NCBI GenBank assembly: GCA_964654605.1
Contig: CAZZLW010000052.1
Location: 1 to 64,000 of the forward strand
DNA: 64,000 bases
Direction of reading: 5' to 3'
Source: Raineya sp964654605
Lineage (GTDB): Bacteria > Bacteroidota > Bacteroidia > Cytophagales > Thermonemataceae
Part shown: one piece after another, positions 15,459 to 24,031 of the stretch
How the letters are laid out: every line of letters starts with the position of its first letter
Position numbering within the stretch: the first letter of the stretch is position 1
The notes under the pieces: generated by a model
Database searches by the model: none
Told to the model about the DNA's origin: nothing
Seen by the model: only the letters and a program-made list of their open reading frames with translations
Position numbers and translations under genes: made by a program

Positions 15459-18107
15459 ATGGCAGAGAAAATTTTAGATAAAAACTATAAATTCAAAGAC
15501 TTACTGGTGTATGCTTCTAATGAAAGTTTTGAAGGCAACAAAAAGAAGTATCGCCGTGTGTTTGAAAACAAAGAAACCACTTATATCTATGTAGAACTTT
15601 CGTTTTACAACAAACTCTTTGATGAAGAAGACTGGGAGGCGAATATCACCCTCAAAGCCTTTAAGCTCAATTCTGATGGGGGTAGGAAAGAGCTTTGTAA
15701 TTTGCCTTCCAAACGTGTTATCAAGAAAGATGAAAATATCGTCTATATCCGTGAAAGTTGGGGAAACGAAGACCCTGGTTCGTATTGGTCGCGTGGCGAT
15801 TATGAATGGGAAGCCTACATTGATGGCGAAAAGGTAAGCACGCGTAGGTTTTATGTGGAAGAAGGCGGACTGGTGCAGGCAGGAAATAACCCATACTTCG
15901 AAATCACCAGTATCAAACTTTTTGATGGTCCTTACGAAGGTTTGCCCGCTGATAAAAGAGTGTATGTTACCCAATTCGATAGCCAAGAAACGCAATATAT
16001 TTTTGTAGAATTTACCGTAAAAAACAAGCAAGAAAAATCTTGGTACGCTGAAGTGTTTTTCAAATTCTATAATGATGCAGGACAACTCAAAGGAGAAACT
16101 TCCGAGTTGCGGTACGTAGGACCTAACGAGCAGACTTTTACGCTTACTTCGGGCTGGGGTTCTTCTAACAAAGGTACTTGGTTTCCCGATAAATATCGCT
16201 TGGAAGTGATTTTTATGGACCAACTCATTGCCGTAGTGCCTTTTGAAGTCGCTGATAGCTTCGTAGAAGGTGTGCCAATGATACACAAGCCCGAAGCGGG
16301 AACACTTTTTACTGGCTTTTCTACCTCTACCAAAAATCAAGAGCAAACCTTGGAGGAAATAATGGAAGAACTCCAAGAAATGATAGGGCTGGATAGTGTC
16401 AAAGAAAAAATCAAGGATTATATGCACTACCTTCGCTTCCTGAAATTGCGTCAGGAGCAAGGTTTTGAAGAAAGCACCCAAATCAGCCTTCACTCTGTAT
16501 TTATGGGCAATCCGGGTACTGGTAAAACGACCGTAGCGAAAATGCTGGGTAAAATTTACCATAAATTAGGATTGCTTTCCAAAGGCACCGTTTTGGAAGT
16601 AGGAAGACCCGAACTTGTAGGTAAATTTATTGGACAAACTGCCCCAAAAGTGCAAGAAATGATTGAAAAAGCAAGGGGAGGTATTTTGTTCATAGATGAA
16701 GCCTACTCGCTGGCTCGGAAAGGCGACCAAGACGGGCAAGACTTTGGCAAAGAGGTTATAGAAGTGCTTATCAAGGAAATGTCTGACGGAAAAGGCGATT
16801 TGGCAATTATTGTAGCGGGCTACCCTGCGGAAATGGAAATATTTTTGGATTCTAATCCGGGTTTGCGTTCTCGCTTCAATATGATTTACCACTTCCCCGA
16901 CTATCTGCCCCAAGAATTGATGCAAATCCTTGACCTCAAGGCGAAAAAGAAAAATATTGAATTTGACCCCGAAGCCCGCGAATATATCAAAAAACAACTC
17001 ACCGAAGCCTACCGCAATCGCGACCGTACTTTTGGCAATGCTCGTTTGGTAGCTTCTTTGGTAGAAGAAGCCAAAATGAACTTGGGCTTGCGTGTGATGA
17101 AAAACACCGACTTGGATAATATCAGCCCCGAAGTGCTCAAAACCGTAACATTGGAAGATGTCAAAAACATTTTCAAAACCAAAAAAGCCGCCTTACCCGA
17201 TATTAGCGTTGATGAAGAGTTGCTACACGAAGCTCTTGATGAATTGAACGGCTTGATTGGAATGAATAGTGTGAAAGAGGAAGTTGTAGAGCTGGTTAAG
17301 CTAGTTCGTTTTTATCGCGAAACAGGCAGAGATGTATTGGGTAAATTCTCTTTGCACACCGTATTTACGGGCAATCCGGGTACAGGTAAAACTACCGTAG
17401 CTCGGATTATTGCCAAGATTTACAAGGCTTTGGGGGTATTGGAGCGTGGGCATTGTGTAGAAACCGATAGACAAGGGCTGGTAGCAGGTTATGTAGGGCA
17501 GACTGCTCTCAAAACTATGGAGCGTATCAATCAGGCTATGGGAGGCGTACTTTTCATTGATGAGGCTTACGCTCTTACACAAGGACACGAAAACGATTTT
17601 GGCAAGGAAGCTGTTGAAACGCTTCTCAAACAAATGGAAGATAAACGCGGGCAGTTTGCTGTGATTGTTGCAGGCTATCCCGACAATATGAAGCAGTTTT
17701 TGGAAGCTAATCCTGGGCTCGCCTCACGTTTTGATATTACTATCAAATTTGAGGATTACAATGTTGATGAACTTTTGCAAATTGCTTTGTATATGCTGAA
17801 AGCCGAAAATCTTACCCCTACCGAAGAGGCTCTGGAGCATTTGCGAAAATATTTTGACTACCTCTACCAAAAACGAGATAAGTTTTTCGGCAATGCTCGC
17901 ACCGTGCGTAAAGTCATACAACAAGCCGTCAAGAATCAGCATTTGCGTATGGCGTCTCTGCCCAAAGAACAACGCACCGAAGAGATAATCCATCAGTTAG
18001 ATGTGCCTGATGTAAAAGAATTTAACGAAAATCTGGAAGCAGGCGGACAAGGAGGTATTGGATTCAAACTTGGAGGAGGTTCTACGGCTACCGATACCAA
18101 AAAATAG
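15459..18107 (+). CDS. Double AAA+ ATPase (CbbX/SpoVK type) with duplicated N-terminal beta domain
   Basis: 882 residues. Residues about 5-135 and 148-265 are two copies of a beta-rich domain; both contain an ETxYIxVE segment and an SWG..G.W/Y..Y.xE segment followed by a final F.V strand. Two AAA+ modules follow: Walker A GNPGTGKTT at about 349 and 637, Walker B LFIDEAY at about 408 and 696, and Arg-finger-type SRF segments (LRSRFN, LASRFD). The AAA+ modules belong to the CbbX/SpoVK/EccA clade, ring ATPases that remodel proteins. In EccA the partner is type VII secretion and in CbbX it is Rubisco; neither is in this window, so the target is unknown. The N-terminal domain is probably the substrate-binding part. 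No signal peptide, so cytoplasmic. The -7-like TTACTTTG at about 15405 is the likely promoter. Confidence 0.8.
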   Translation: MAEKILDKNYKFKDLLVYASNESFEGNKKKYRRVFENKETTYIYVELSFYNKLFDEEDWEANITLKAFKLNSDGGRKELCNLPSKRVIKKDENIVYIRESWGNEDPGSYWSRGDYEWEAYIDGEKVSTRRFYVEEGGLVQAGNNPYFEITSIKLFDGPYEGLPADKRVYVTQFDSQETQYIFVEFTVKNKQEKSWYAEVFFKFYNDAGQLKGETSELRYVGPNEQTFTLTSGWGSSNKGTWFPDKYRLEVIFMDQLIAVVPFEVADSFVEGVPMIHKPEAGTLFTGFSTSTKNQEQTLEEIMEELQEMIGLDSVKEKIKDYMHYLRFLKLRQEQGFEESTQISLHSVFMGNPGTGKTTVAKMLGKIYHKLGLLSKGTVLEVGRPELVGKFIGQTAPKVQEMIEKARGGILFIDEAYSLARKGDQDGQDFGKEVIEVLIKEMSDGKGDLAIIVAGYPAEMEIFLDSNPGLRSRFNMIYHFPDYLPQELMQILDLKAKKKNIEFDPEAREYIKKQLTEAYRNRDRTFGNARLVASLVEEAKMNLGLRVMKNTDLDNISPEVLKTVTLEDVKNIFKTKKAALPDISVDEELLHEALDELNGLIGMNSVKEEVVELVKLVRFYRETGRDVLGKFSLHTVFTGNPGTGKTTVARIIAKIYKALGVLERGHCVETDRQGLVAGYVGQTALKTMERINQAMGGVLFIDEAYALTQGHENDFGKEAVETLLKQMEDKRGQFAVIVAGYPDNMKQFLEANPGLASRFDITIKFEDYNVDELLQIALYMLKAENLTPTEEALEHLRKYFDYLYQKRDKFFGNARTVRKVIQQAVKNQHLRMASLPKEQRTEEIIHQLDVPDVKEFNENLEAGGQGGIGFKLGGGSTATDTKK

Positions 18108-18133
18108 CCTCAAAAATTCTTTTTTAGAGTTTT

Positions 18134-19162
18134 TTAGTGTAAAATCTTAAAAATCAGCTCTTTCAGAATATCACTTTCTTCCATATTGCCTGCATCAATA
18201 CCTTTGCTTCGCAAGTCGGCTTCGTGAAGGTAGTGAATGCAGGCAATTACTTTGGGCAAAGGGTAATTTTGAGCGGCTTTGAGATAATCTTTTACAAAAA
18301 AACGATTGATACCTAAAAGCTCTGCCAAGTGGGTTTCACTTTTATCCGTGCTTTGATGCAAAACCAGCAACTTAGCAAAAAACTGAAATAGTATCAGTAC
18401 AATAGGAATAAGCGGATTATCTTTGGGATTTTGGGCAAAAAAATGAACAATTTTATTTGCTTTGAAAATATCTTTTTCTTGCAGAGCTTTCTGCAAATCA
18501 AATACCGTATATTCTCGGCTTTCGCCTACATACTTTCTGACAAGCCCTTCGGTAATTTCATTTTCACCCTCTGCAAAATTGATAGTCATTTTTTCAATTT
18601 CTTTGGCGAGTCGGCTCAAATCATTACCAACAAACTCTACCAGCAAAGCCACCGCCACTGGGGAAATTTTGCATTTTTTTTCTGCTACAAACTGCTCAAT
18701 CCATTTGGGAATTTCGTTATCATAAGGCTTTTTAGTTTCAAGAACAACAGCATTTTTTTCAAGCGTTTTGTAAAGACTTTTGCGTTTGTCAAAGGTTTTG
18801 TGTTTGTGAGCAAGCACCAGAATAGTGCTTGGAGCAGGGTTTTCCAAATATTTTTGTAAGTTTTTTTGTCCTTCTTCGTTTCGCAATTCGGGTAAATCCT
18901 GAAATTCTTTGACAATTACTACTTGTCTATCTGCCATCATCGGAAAACGGCGAGCATTGTTGATAATCTGCCCTACTTGTGAGTCTTTGCCATACATTAT
19001 CACTTGGTTGAAGCCTTTTTCAAACTCTTGTAAGGCATTCTGTTCAATAAAATCGGTGATGTAGTCAATGTAATAGCTTTCTTCGCCGTGCAAAAAATAT
19101 ACAGAAGCAAATTTGCGATTTTGCAAATCTTTACGTATTTCCTCAAATTTCAATGCTGGCAT
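18134..19162 (-). CDS. holA: DNA polymerase III subunit delta
   Basis: 342 residues from ATG 19162 (MPALKFEEI); an upstream extension is open but adds a non-conserved tail. The sequence has the features of HolA: an N-terminal AAA+-like fold with VYFLHGEESYYID, a RRFPMMADRQVVIVKE stretch, and the C-terminal helical collar (LLGINRFFVKDYLKAAQNY). It is the clamp-loader subunit that opens the sliding clamp in the DnaX complex. It lacks a classic Walker A, as expected for delta, which does not hydrolyse ATP. It lies 44 bases downstream of the gene for a membrane-anchored wHTH-like protein and is probably in one operon with it. Confidence 0.85.
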   Translation of the reverse strand: MPALKFEEIRKDLQNRKFASVYFLHGEESYYIDYITDFIEQNALQEFEKGFNQVIMYGKDSQVGQIINNARRFPMMADRQVVIVKEFQDLPELRNEEGQKNLQKYLENPAPSTILVLAHKHKTFDKRKSLYKTLEKNAVVLETKKPYDNEIPKWIEQFVAEKKCKISPVAVALLVEFVGNDLSRLAKEIEKMTINFAEGENEITEGLVRKYVGESREYTVFDLQKALQEKDIFKANKIVHFFAQNPKDNPLIPIVLILFQFFAKLLVLHQSTDKSETHLAELLGINRFFVKDYLKAAQNYPLPKVIACIHYLHEADLRSKGIDAGNMEESDILKELIFKILH

Positions 19163-19206
19163 AAGGTTTTGGCAAATTAGATATGAGCGGTTTGAAACTT
19201 TGGATT

Positions 19207-19545
19207 TCAAATTTTTTCCGATTTGATTTTTTCAAGCAAATCAGGCTGATTTTTAGTGAAGTCGTATAAAATTTGCCCTGTTTCGCTGACACGCAGTTCG
19301 GCAATTTGCATACTTACCAATTTTTCAAGTCTTTTTTGGGCTTCTTCGGAGCTTAAAGAGGTTTGGGAGGCAAGTTCGCTTGCCGAAATGATGCCTTTTC
19401 GCAAATTGGCAAAACGTACAATCATCTCGTCGGTTACTTGGAAGTCATTGTTTGCCGATTGAGTCTTTTTGGTACGGTGTGTTTGTATTCGCCCCAAGAT
19501 GTAGCCTATCAAAGTTCCCAAGAAAAAAAAGAAAAGGGTTTTCAT
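19207..19545 (-). CDS. Membrane-anchored winged-helix-like protein
   Basis: 112 residues. Residues about 3-20 form one hydrophobic segment with a GxxxGxxxG-like face (LGTLIGYILGR), followed by a charged linker. Residues about 38-95 look like a winged helix-turn-helix: FANLRKGIISASELASQTSLSSEEAQKRLEKL, with two basic residues in the recognition region and a short beta hairpin. The helix layout recalls MarR/Lrp-like wHTH domains that read DNA or bind protein. The membrane anchor would tether it to the inner membrane. I know of no named family; it precedes holA on the same strand. Confidence 0.55.
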   Translation of the reverse strand: MKTLFFFFLGTLIGYILGRIQTHRTKKTQSANNDFQVTDEMIVRFANLRKGIISASELASQTSLSSEEAQKRLEKLVSMQIAELRVSETGQILYDFTKNQPDLLEKIKSEKI

Positions 19546-19559
19546 AAAATGTAATTATT

Positions 19560-19665
19560 TGTGTTCAAAAAAGTTTAAAGGTTCAATAGTTTGAGGTTCA
19601 AGTTTTAATTCTTCTAAATCTCCAATTTCCTAAATCCTGTTTCCTATTTCCTATTTCCTAATAGC
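19560..19665. repeat. Intergenic repeat with TTTCCTA heptamers
   Basis: Between the wHTH gene and ubiB-like gene lie three perfect TTTCCTA units (19640-19660) plus one more at 19626-19632, preceded by a degenerate GTTCAA/TTTGAGG segment (19573-19602). Relatives of both parts occur at 57482-57520 and 58226-58256 in the opposite orientation. Confidence 0.55.
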
Positions 19666-19747
19666 AAACTATACCTAAACAATTAGCATAAAATTTTGCT
19701 TTTTTTGAAATTAAACGTATTTTGCACAACTCAAATTTTGCAAAAAT

Positions 19748-21409
19748 ATGCTTTTGGGGCAAACCATTCGCAACTTAAAAAGAATTCGCCAAATAACCAA
19801 CGTTCTGCTCAAATACGGATTTGAGGATTTGGTTGCCAACACCCCTCTGAAAGCCATAGTTCCTGCCAGTAAGCGTTTGGCTCGTTTGCGTGGCGAAAAA
19901 TTTGTTCATCAGTATTCTCGCCCCGAACTGGCTCGTATGGCGGCAGAAGAACTGGGTCCTACTTTTGTGAAACTTGCCCAAATTCTTGCCAATCGTCCTG
20001 ATATTATTCCCGAAGAGTATCAACACGAATTTGAAAAACTTCAAAGCCAAGTAGCTCCTTTCCCCACAGAAGAAGCCAAAAAAATCATTGAAAGAGAGCT
20101 AAAAAAGCCCCTTGAAGAAGTTTTTTTAGAGTTTGCCGAAAAGCCTTTGGGTTCGGCATCTATTGGGCAGGTGCATTTGGCAAAACTTGCTAATGGACAA
20201 GAGGTGGTGGTGAAAGTGCAACGCCCCGATGTAGCCCAAAAAGTTATGACAGACCTTGCCATTATCAAAGATATTGTAAAGCGTGGTAATAAGTTTTTTC
20301 AGGCTCAGGGCTTCTACAATATTATGGATATCGTGGCAGCGTTTGAAAAAAGCATCAAAAAAGAGTTGGATTATACCAACGAAGCCCGCTACATAGACCA
20401 GTTTCGCACTTATTACAAAGATTACAAGAATTTTTATGTTCCCAAAGCCTTTTTGGAATACACTACTCGCAAAGTAATGGTATTAGAATTTGTGAAGGGC
20501 TGTAAAATTACAGATGTCAATCAGTTGCGTAAATGGGGACACGACCCCACACGCATTGCCGAAATTGGAATGGATATTTACCTAACACAAATTTTTCAAC
20601 ACGGCTACTTTCACGCCGACCCCCACCCAGGCAATATTCTCATCAAAGAAGATGGTACGATATGCTTGATTGACTTTGGAATGGTGGGCAAACTTTCCAA
20701 AAACGACCGATTCGCCTTTGCGGGTATTCTGATTTCTATGGCTCAAAAAAATCCTACCGAAATGGCACGGAATTTCAAGCGTTTAGCCATAGATTCCGAA
20801 ATTGAAGATGAGAAAGTTTTTGAAAATGCCCTTGCCGAACTTATTGACGATTTTGTTACCCTTGATGTCAATCAGTCCAGTATGAGCGATATGGCGGCTC
20901 GCTTGCAAGAAATTATTCGTGATTTCCGCTTGCAAGTGCCCGGGGGCGTATTTATTATTTTACGAGCCCTGACTATTTTGGAAGGCATTGGCAAAACCAT
21001 TCACCCAACATTCCAGACCTACGAATTTTTCCGCCCTTATGGTATCAAGATTTTTTTAGACCAATATTCCCCTAAAAATTTGAGCGAAGAGGCTCTCAAT
21101 ACGGCACGCTCTTTTGTAGGTTTTTTGAATGATTTTCCTCGTGAAGTTCGGGAAATTTTACGAAAACTTCGTAAAGGCAGACTGCATATAGAAACCGAGC
21201 TTACAGGCTACGAACCAGCTATTCATAGCCTTACCAAAGCTATTCGTTATTTGGCTATCAGTATTCTGATAGTGGGTTTGCTGCTGAGTGCTTCGCTAAT
21301 GATAAATACCGAAACCTCTAAAATTTCAACCCTGAGTATTATTAGTTTTTCTTTGGCAATTTTCTTGATGTTGGTGCTGGTGTTTAAGTCTTTTTTGGGT
21401 GATGATTGA
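19748..21409 (+). CDS. UbiB/ABC1/AarF-family kinase-like protein
   Basis: 553 residues of the atypical kinase family. The N-terminal KLAQIL segment near 78 is the KxGQ-type motif, SIGQVHLA near 140 is the Ala/Gly-rich loop substitute and EFVKG, HADPHPGNIL and IDFGMVGKL near 300-315 hold the catalytic HxDxxxxN and DFG elements. Two membrane helices end the protein (LAISILIVGLLLSASL and ISFSLAIFLMLVLVF), so it is anchored in the membrane. The family is required for ubiquinone synthesis in Proteobacteria; Bacteroidota use menaquinone, where the role of this homologue is not established. It probably has ATPase rather than protein kinase activity. It is not in an operon with other quinone genes here. 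Confidence 0.85.
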   Translation: MLLGQTIRNLKRIRQITNVLLKYGFEDLVANTPLKAIVPASKRLARLRGEKFVHQYSRPELARMAAEELGPTFVKLAQILANRPDIIPEEYQHEFEKLQSQVAPFPTEEAKKIIERELKKPLEEVFLEFAEKPLGSASIGQVHLAKLANGQEVVVKVQRPDVAQKVMTDLAIIKDIVKRGNKFFQAQGFYNIMDIVAAFEKSIKKELDYTNEARYIDQFRTYYKDYKNFYVPKAFLEYTTRKVMVLEFVKGCKITDVNQLRKWGHDPTRIAEIGMDIYLTQIFQHGYFHADPHPGNILIKEDGTICLIDFGMVGKLSKNDRFAFAGILISMAQKNPTEMARNFKRLAIDSEIEDEKVFENALAELIDDFVTLDVNQSSMSDMAARLQEIIRDFRLQVPGGVFIILRALTILEGIGKTIHPTFQTYEFFRPYGIKIFLDQYSPKNLSEEALNTARSFVGFLNDFPREVREILRKLRKGRLHIETELTGYEPAIHSLTKAIRYLAISILIVGLLLSASLMINTETSKISTLSIISFSLAIFLMLVLVFKSFLGDD

Positions 21410-21505
21410 AAAAGTAAAGTTTTCAATATCAGTATATTGGCTGAAAAAAACTTGTACCTTGCAAATAAAACCTTACATCAAAAAAAATTTTTGCTTGAAA
21501 AAACT

Positions 21506-21513
21506 TAATTTTG
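21506..21513 (+). promoter_or_regulatory. -7 element upstream of nrdA
   Basis: TAATTTTG matches TANNTTTG and would leave a leader of about 85 bases before the GTG start at 21602. No TTTG lies at the usual spacing upstream, and I see no NrdR-type palindrome in the 190-base intergenic region. Confidence 0.3.
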
Positions 21514-21601
21514 AAGTTCATTGTAGCACGTTGTAATGCTTATTTTTTGAATTTTTGAAAAATCTCATTATCATCAATCAACGTAAAAAACTTAAATACT
21601 C

Positions 21602-23974
21602 GTGTTAGTACAAAAAAGAGATGGTCGTTTAGAGTCCGTGAAATTTGATAAAATCACGGCACGTATTGAAAAGCTATGCTATGGCTTGGATATGCGTTTT
21701 GTAGAGCCTGTGGAAATTGCAAAAAGGGTAATTTCGGGCATTTACGATAAAATCCCTACCACAGTGCTTGATGAGCTTGCGGCACAAACCGCCGCCGCAA
21801 TGGCTACTACACACCCCGATTATGCCATTTTAGCGGCTCGGATTGCAATTTCTAACTTGCACAAAGAAACCAGTAAGTCTTTTTCCAACACAATGAAAAG
21901 GCTTTACGAATACATAGACCCCAAAACAGGCGAGAACGCAGGGCTTATCGCCAAAGATGTCTATGAGGTTATTCGTAAAAATGCCGCTTTACTGGATTCT
22001 ACCATTATTTACGACAGAGATTATCATTTTGATTATTTCGGCTTCAAAACGCTTGAAAAATCTTATCTGTTGCGAATGAATGGCAAAGTCGTAGAACGCC
22101 CCCAACATATGTTTATGCGTGTAGCGGTGGGCATACACAAAGACGATATTGAAGCCGCCATCGAAACCTACAACCTAATGTCTGAAAAGTGGTTTATTCA
22201 CGCTACCCCTACCCTATTCAATGCGGGTACGCCCAAACCACAACTATCCAGTTGCTTCTTGCTCACAATGAAAGAAGATTCCATAGACGGCATTTACGAT
22301 ACACTCAAACAATGTGCTAAAATTTCTCAATCAGCAGGTGGCATAGGGCTTTCCATTCATAATATCAGAGCCACGGGTTCTTATATCAAGGGAACTAATG
22401 GCTATTCCAATGGCATTATTCCTATGCTGAAAGTTTTTAACGATACGGCACGCTACATAGACCAAGGCGGAGGCAAACGGAAAGGAGCTTTTGCCATTTA
22501 TCTGGAACCCTGGCACGCCGATATTTTTGAATTTTTGGAGCTAAGACGCAACCAAGGTGCAGAAGAATTGCGTGCAAGAGATTTATTCTACGCCCTCTGG
22601 ATACCCGATTTGTTTATGAAACGCGTAGAGGCAAATGAAACTTGGTCGCTTTTCTGCCCCAACGAAGCTCCGGGCTTACACGAATGTTATGGCGAGGAGT
22701 TTGAGCGTTTGTACGAAAAATATGAATTGGAAGGAAGAGCAAGAAAAGTAGTGAAGGCTCAGGATTTGTGGTTCCACATCTTAGAATCACAGATTGAAAC
22801 AGGAACGCCTTATATGCTTTTCAAAGATGCCGCCAATCAGAAATCTAATCAGAAAAACTTGGGAACTATTAAAAGTTCTAACCTCTGTACCGAAATCATT
22901 GAATATACTTCGCCTGATGAAGTAGCGGTCTGTAATTTGGCGTCGTTGGCTTTGCCCAAATATGTTGTCAATGGCAGATTTGACCATCAGAAACTTTACG
23001 AAGTTACCAAAGTGGTTACCCGTAACCTGAATAAAATCATAGATATCAACTACTACCCTGTCCCCGAAGCAGAACGTAGCAACAGACGTCATCGCCCTAT
23101 TGGTATTGGTGTTCAGGGTTTGGCAGATGTCTTTATTATGCTTCGTATGCCTTTTGATAGCGAAGAGGCTCGTGGTTTGAATAAAGATATTTTTGAAACC
23201 ATTTATTTTGCCGCTTTGGAAGCCTCTATGGAACTTGCCCAAAAATACGGACCTTACGAAACCTACGAAGGTTCGCCTATTTCAAAGGGAATATTCCAGT
23301 TTGATATGTGGGGCGTAAAACCTACTTCGGGGCGTTGGGACTGGGAAGGTTTGAAACAAAAAATCTTAAAGTATGGCGTAAGAAACTCTCTGCTTCTTGC
23401 CCCTATGCCTACGGCTTCTACCTCGCAAATTTTGGGTAATAACGAATGTTTTGAGCCTTATACCAGCAATATGTACAACCGCAGAGTGCTTTCGGGAGAA
23501 TTTATTGTGGTAAATAAACACCTGCTCAAAGACCTCATAGACCTTGGACTTTGGAACGAAAAAATGCGTGAGAAAATTAAAGCCTACGACGGCTCTATTC
23601 AGGAAATCAAGGAAATTCCTGAAAATATCCGCGAAATTTACAAAACGGCTTGGGAAATCAAGCAGAAATCTATCTTGGAAATGGCAGCCGATAGAGGAGC
23701 ATTTATTTGTCAGAGTCAGAGCCTAAATGTATTTATCAAGGAGCCTAACTTTGGCAAACTGACTTCTATGCACTTTTACGCTTGGAAATTGGGCTTGAAA
23801 ACAGGAATGTATTATATGCGTACTCAAGCCGCCGCAAGTGCTATAAAATTTACTACGGATACCAACGTATTGCAGGAAGTTCAGCAAGGAAAGGAAATGA
23901 CTTACGAGCAAAAACTCAAAGATATGGCTTGCTCTTTGGATAATCCCGATGCCTGTGAGTCTTGTAGTGGATAA
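21602..23974 (+). CDS. nrdA: Ribonucleoside-diphosphate reductase, alpha subunit (class I)
   Basis: 790 residues from a GTG start; the frame begins LVQKRDGRLESVKFDKI, the ATP-cone that starts NrdA, and no ATG fits. The core carries SSCFLL (active-site Cys near 220), NLCTEI (Cys of the catalytic thiyl and NxCxE), CNLAS and NECFEPYTSNMYNRR. The C-terminus DACESCSG has the CxxC pair that passes electrons from thioredoxin or glutaredoxin. It reduces ribonucleoside diphosphates to deoxynucleotides together with NrdB, whose gene is not next to it in this window. Class I needs oxygen and an iron centre, so this enzyme is not B12-dependent. A strong hairpin follows the stop. Confidence 0.95.
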   Translation: MLVQKRDGRLESVKFDKITARIEKLCYGLDMRFVEPVEIAKRVISGIYDKIPTTVLDELAAQTAAAMATTHPDYAILAARIAISNLHKETSKSFSNTMKRLYEYIDPKTGENAGLIAKDVYEVIRKNAALLDSTIIYDRDYHFDYFGFKTLEKSYLLRMNGKVVERPQHMFMRVAVGIHKDDIEAAIETYNLMSEKWFIHATPTLFNAGTPKPQLSSCFLLTMKEDSIDGIYDTLKQCAKISQSAGGIGLSIHNIRATGSYIKGTNGYSNGIIPMLKVFNDTARYIDQGGGKRKGAFAIYLEPWHADIFEFLELRRNQGAEELRARDLFYALWIPDLFMKRVEANETWSLFCPNEAPGLHECYGEEFERLYEKYELEGRARKVVKAQDLWFHILESQIETGTPYMLFKDAANQKSNQKNLGTIKSSNLCTEIIEYTSPDEVAVCNLASLALPKYVVNGRFDHQKLYEVTKVVTRNLNKIIDINYYPVPEAERSNRRHRPIGIGVQGLADVFIMLRMPFDSEEARGLNKDIFETIYFAALEASMELAQKYGPYETYEGSPISKGIFQFDMWGVKPTSGRWDWEGLKQKILKYGVRNSLLLAPMPTASTSQILGNNECFEPYTSNMYNRRVLSGEFIVVNKHLLKDLIDLGLWNEKMREKIKAYDGSIQEIKEIPENIREIYKTAWEIKQKSILEMAADRGAFICQSQSLNVFIKEPNFGKLTSMHFYAWKLGLKTGMYYMRTQAAASAIKFTTDTNVLQEVQQGKEMTYEQKLKDMACSLDNPDACESCSG

Positions 23975-23994
23975 AAATACATCAAAAAAATATC

Positions 23995-24020
23995 AGGGCT
24001 TCGCTTTTGCGAAGCCCTTT
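23995..24020 (+). terminator. Hairpin terminator after nrdA
   Basis: AGGGCTTCGC (23995-24004) pairs with GCGAAGCCCT (24009-24018), a 10-pair stem with a TTTT loop, then a T-rich run. The other strand also has a stem followed by A/T, so it may serve the convergent lipoprotein gene ending at 24032. Confidence 0.85.
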
Positions 24021-24031
24021 GTGTTTGGTAA

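Noticed and set aside
15501..16562. 353-codon open frame on the minus strand inside the AAA+ gene
   Set aside because: It is antisense to a well-conserved AAA+ protein and shows no motif; it is a shadow.
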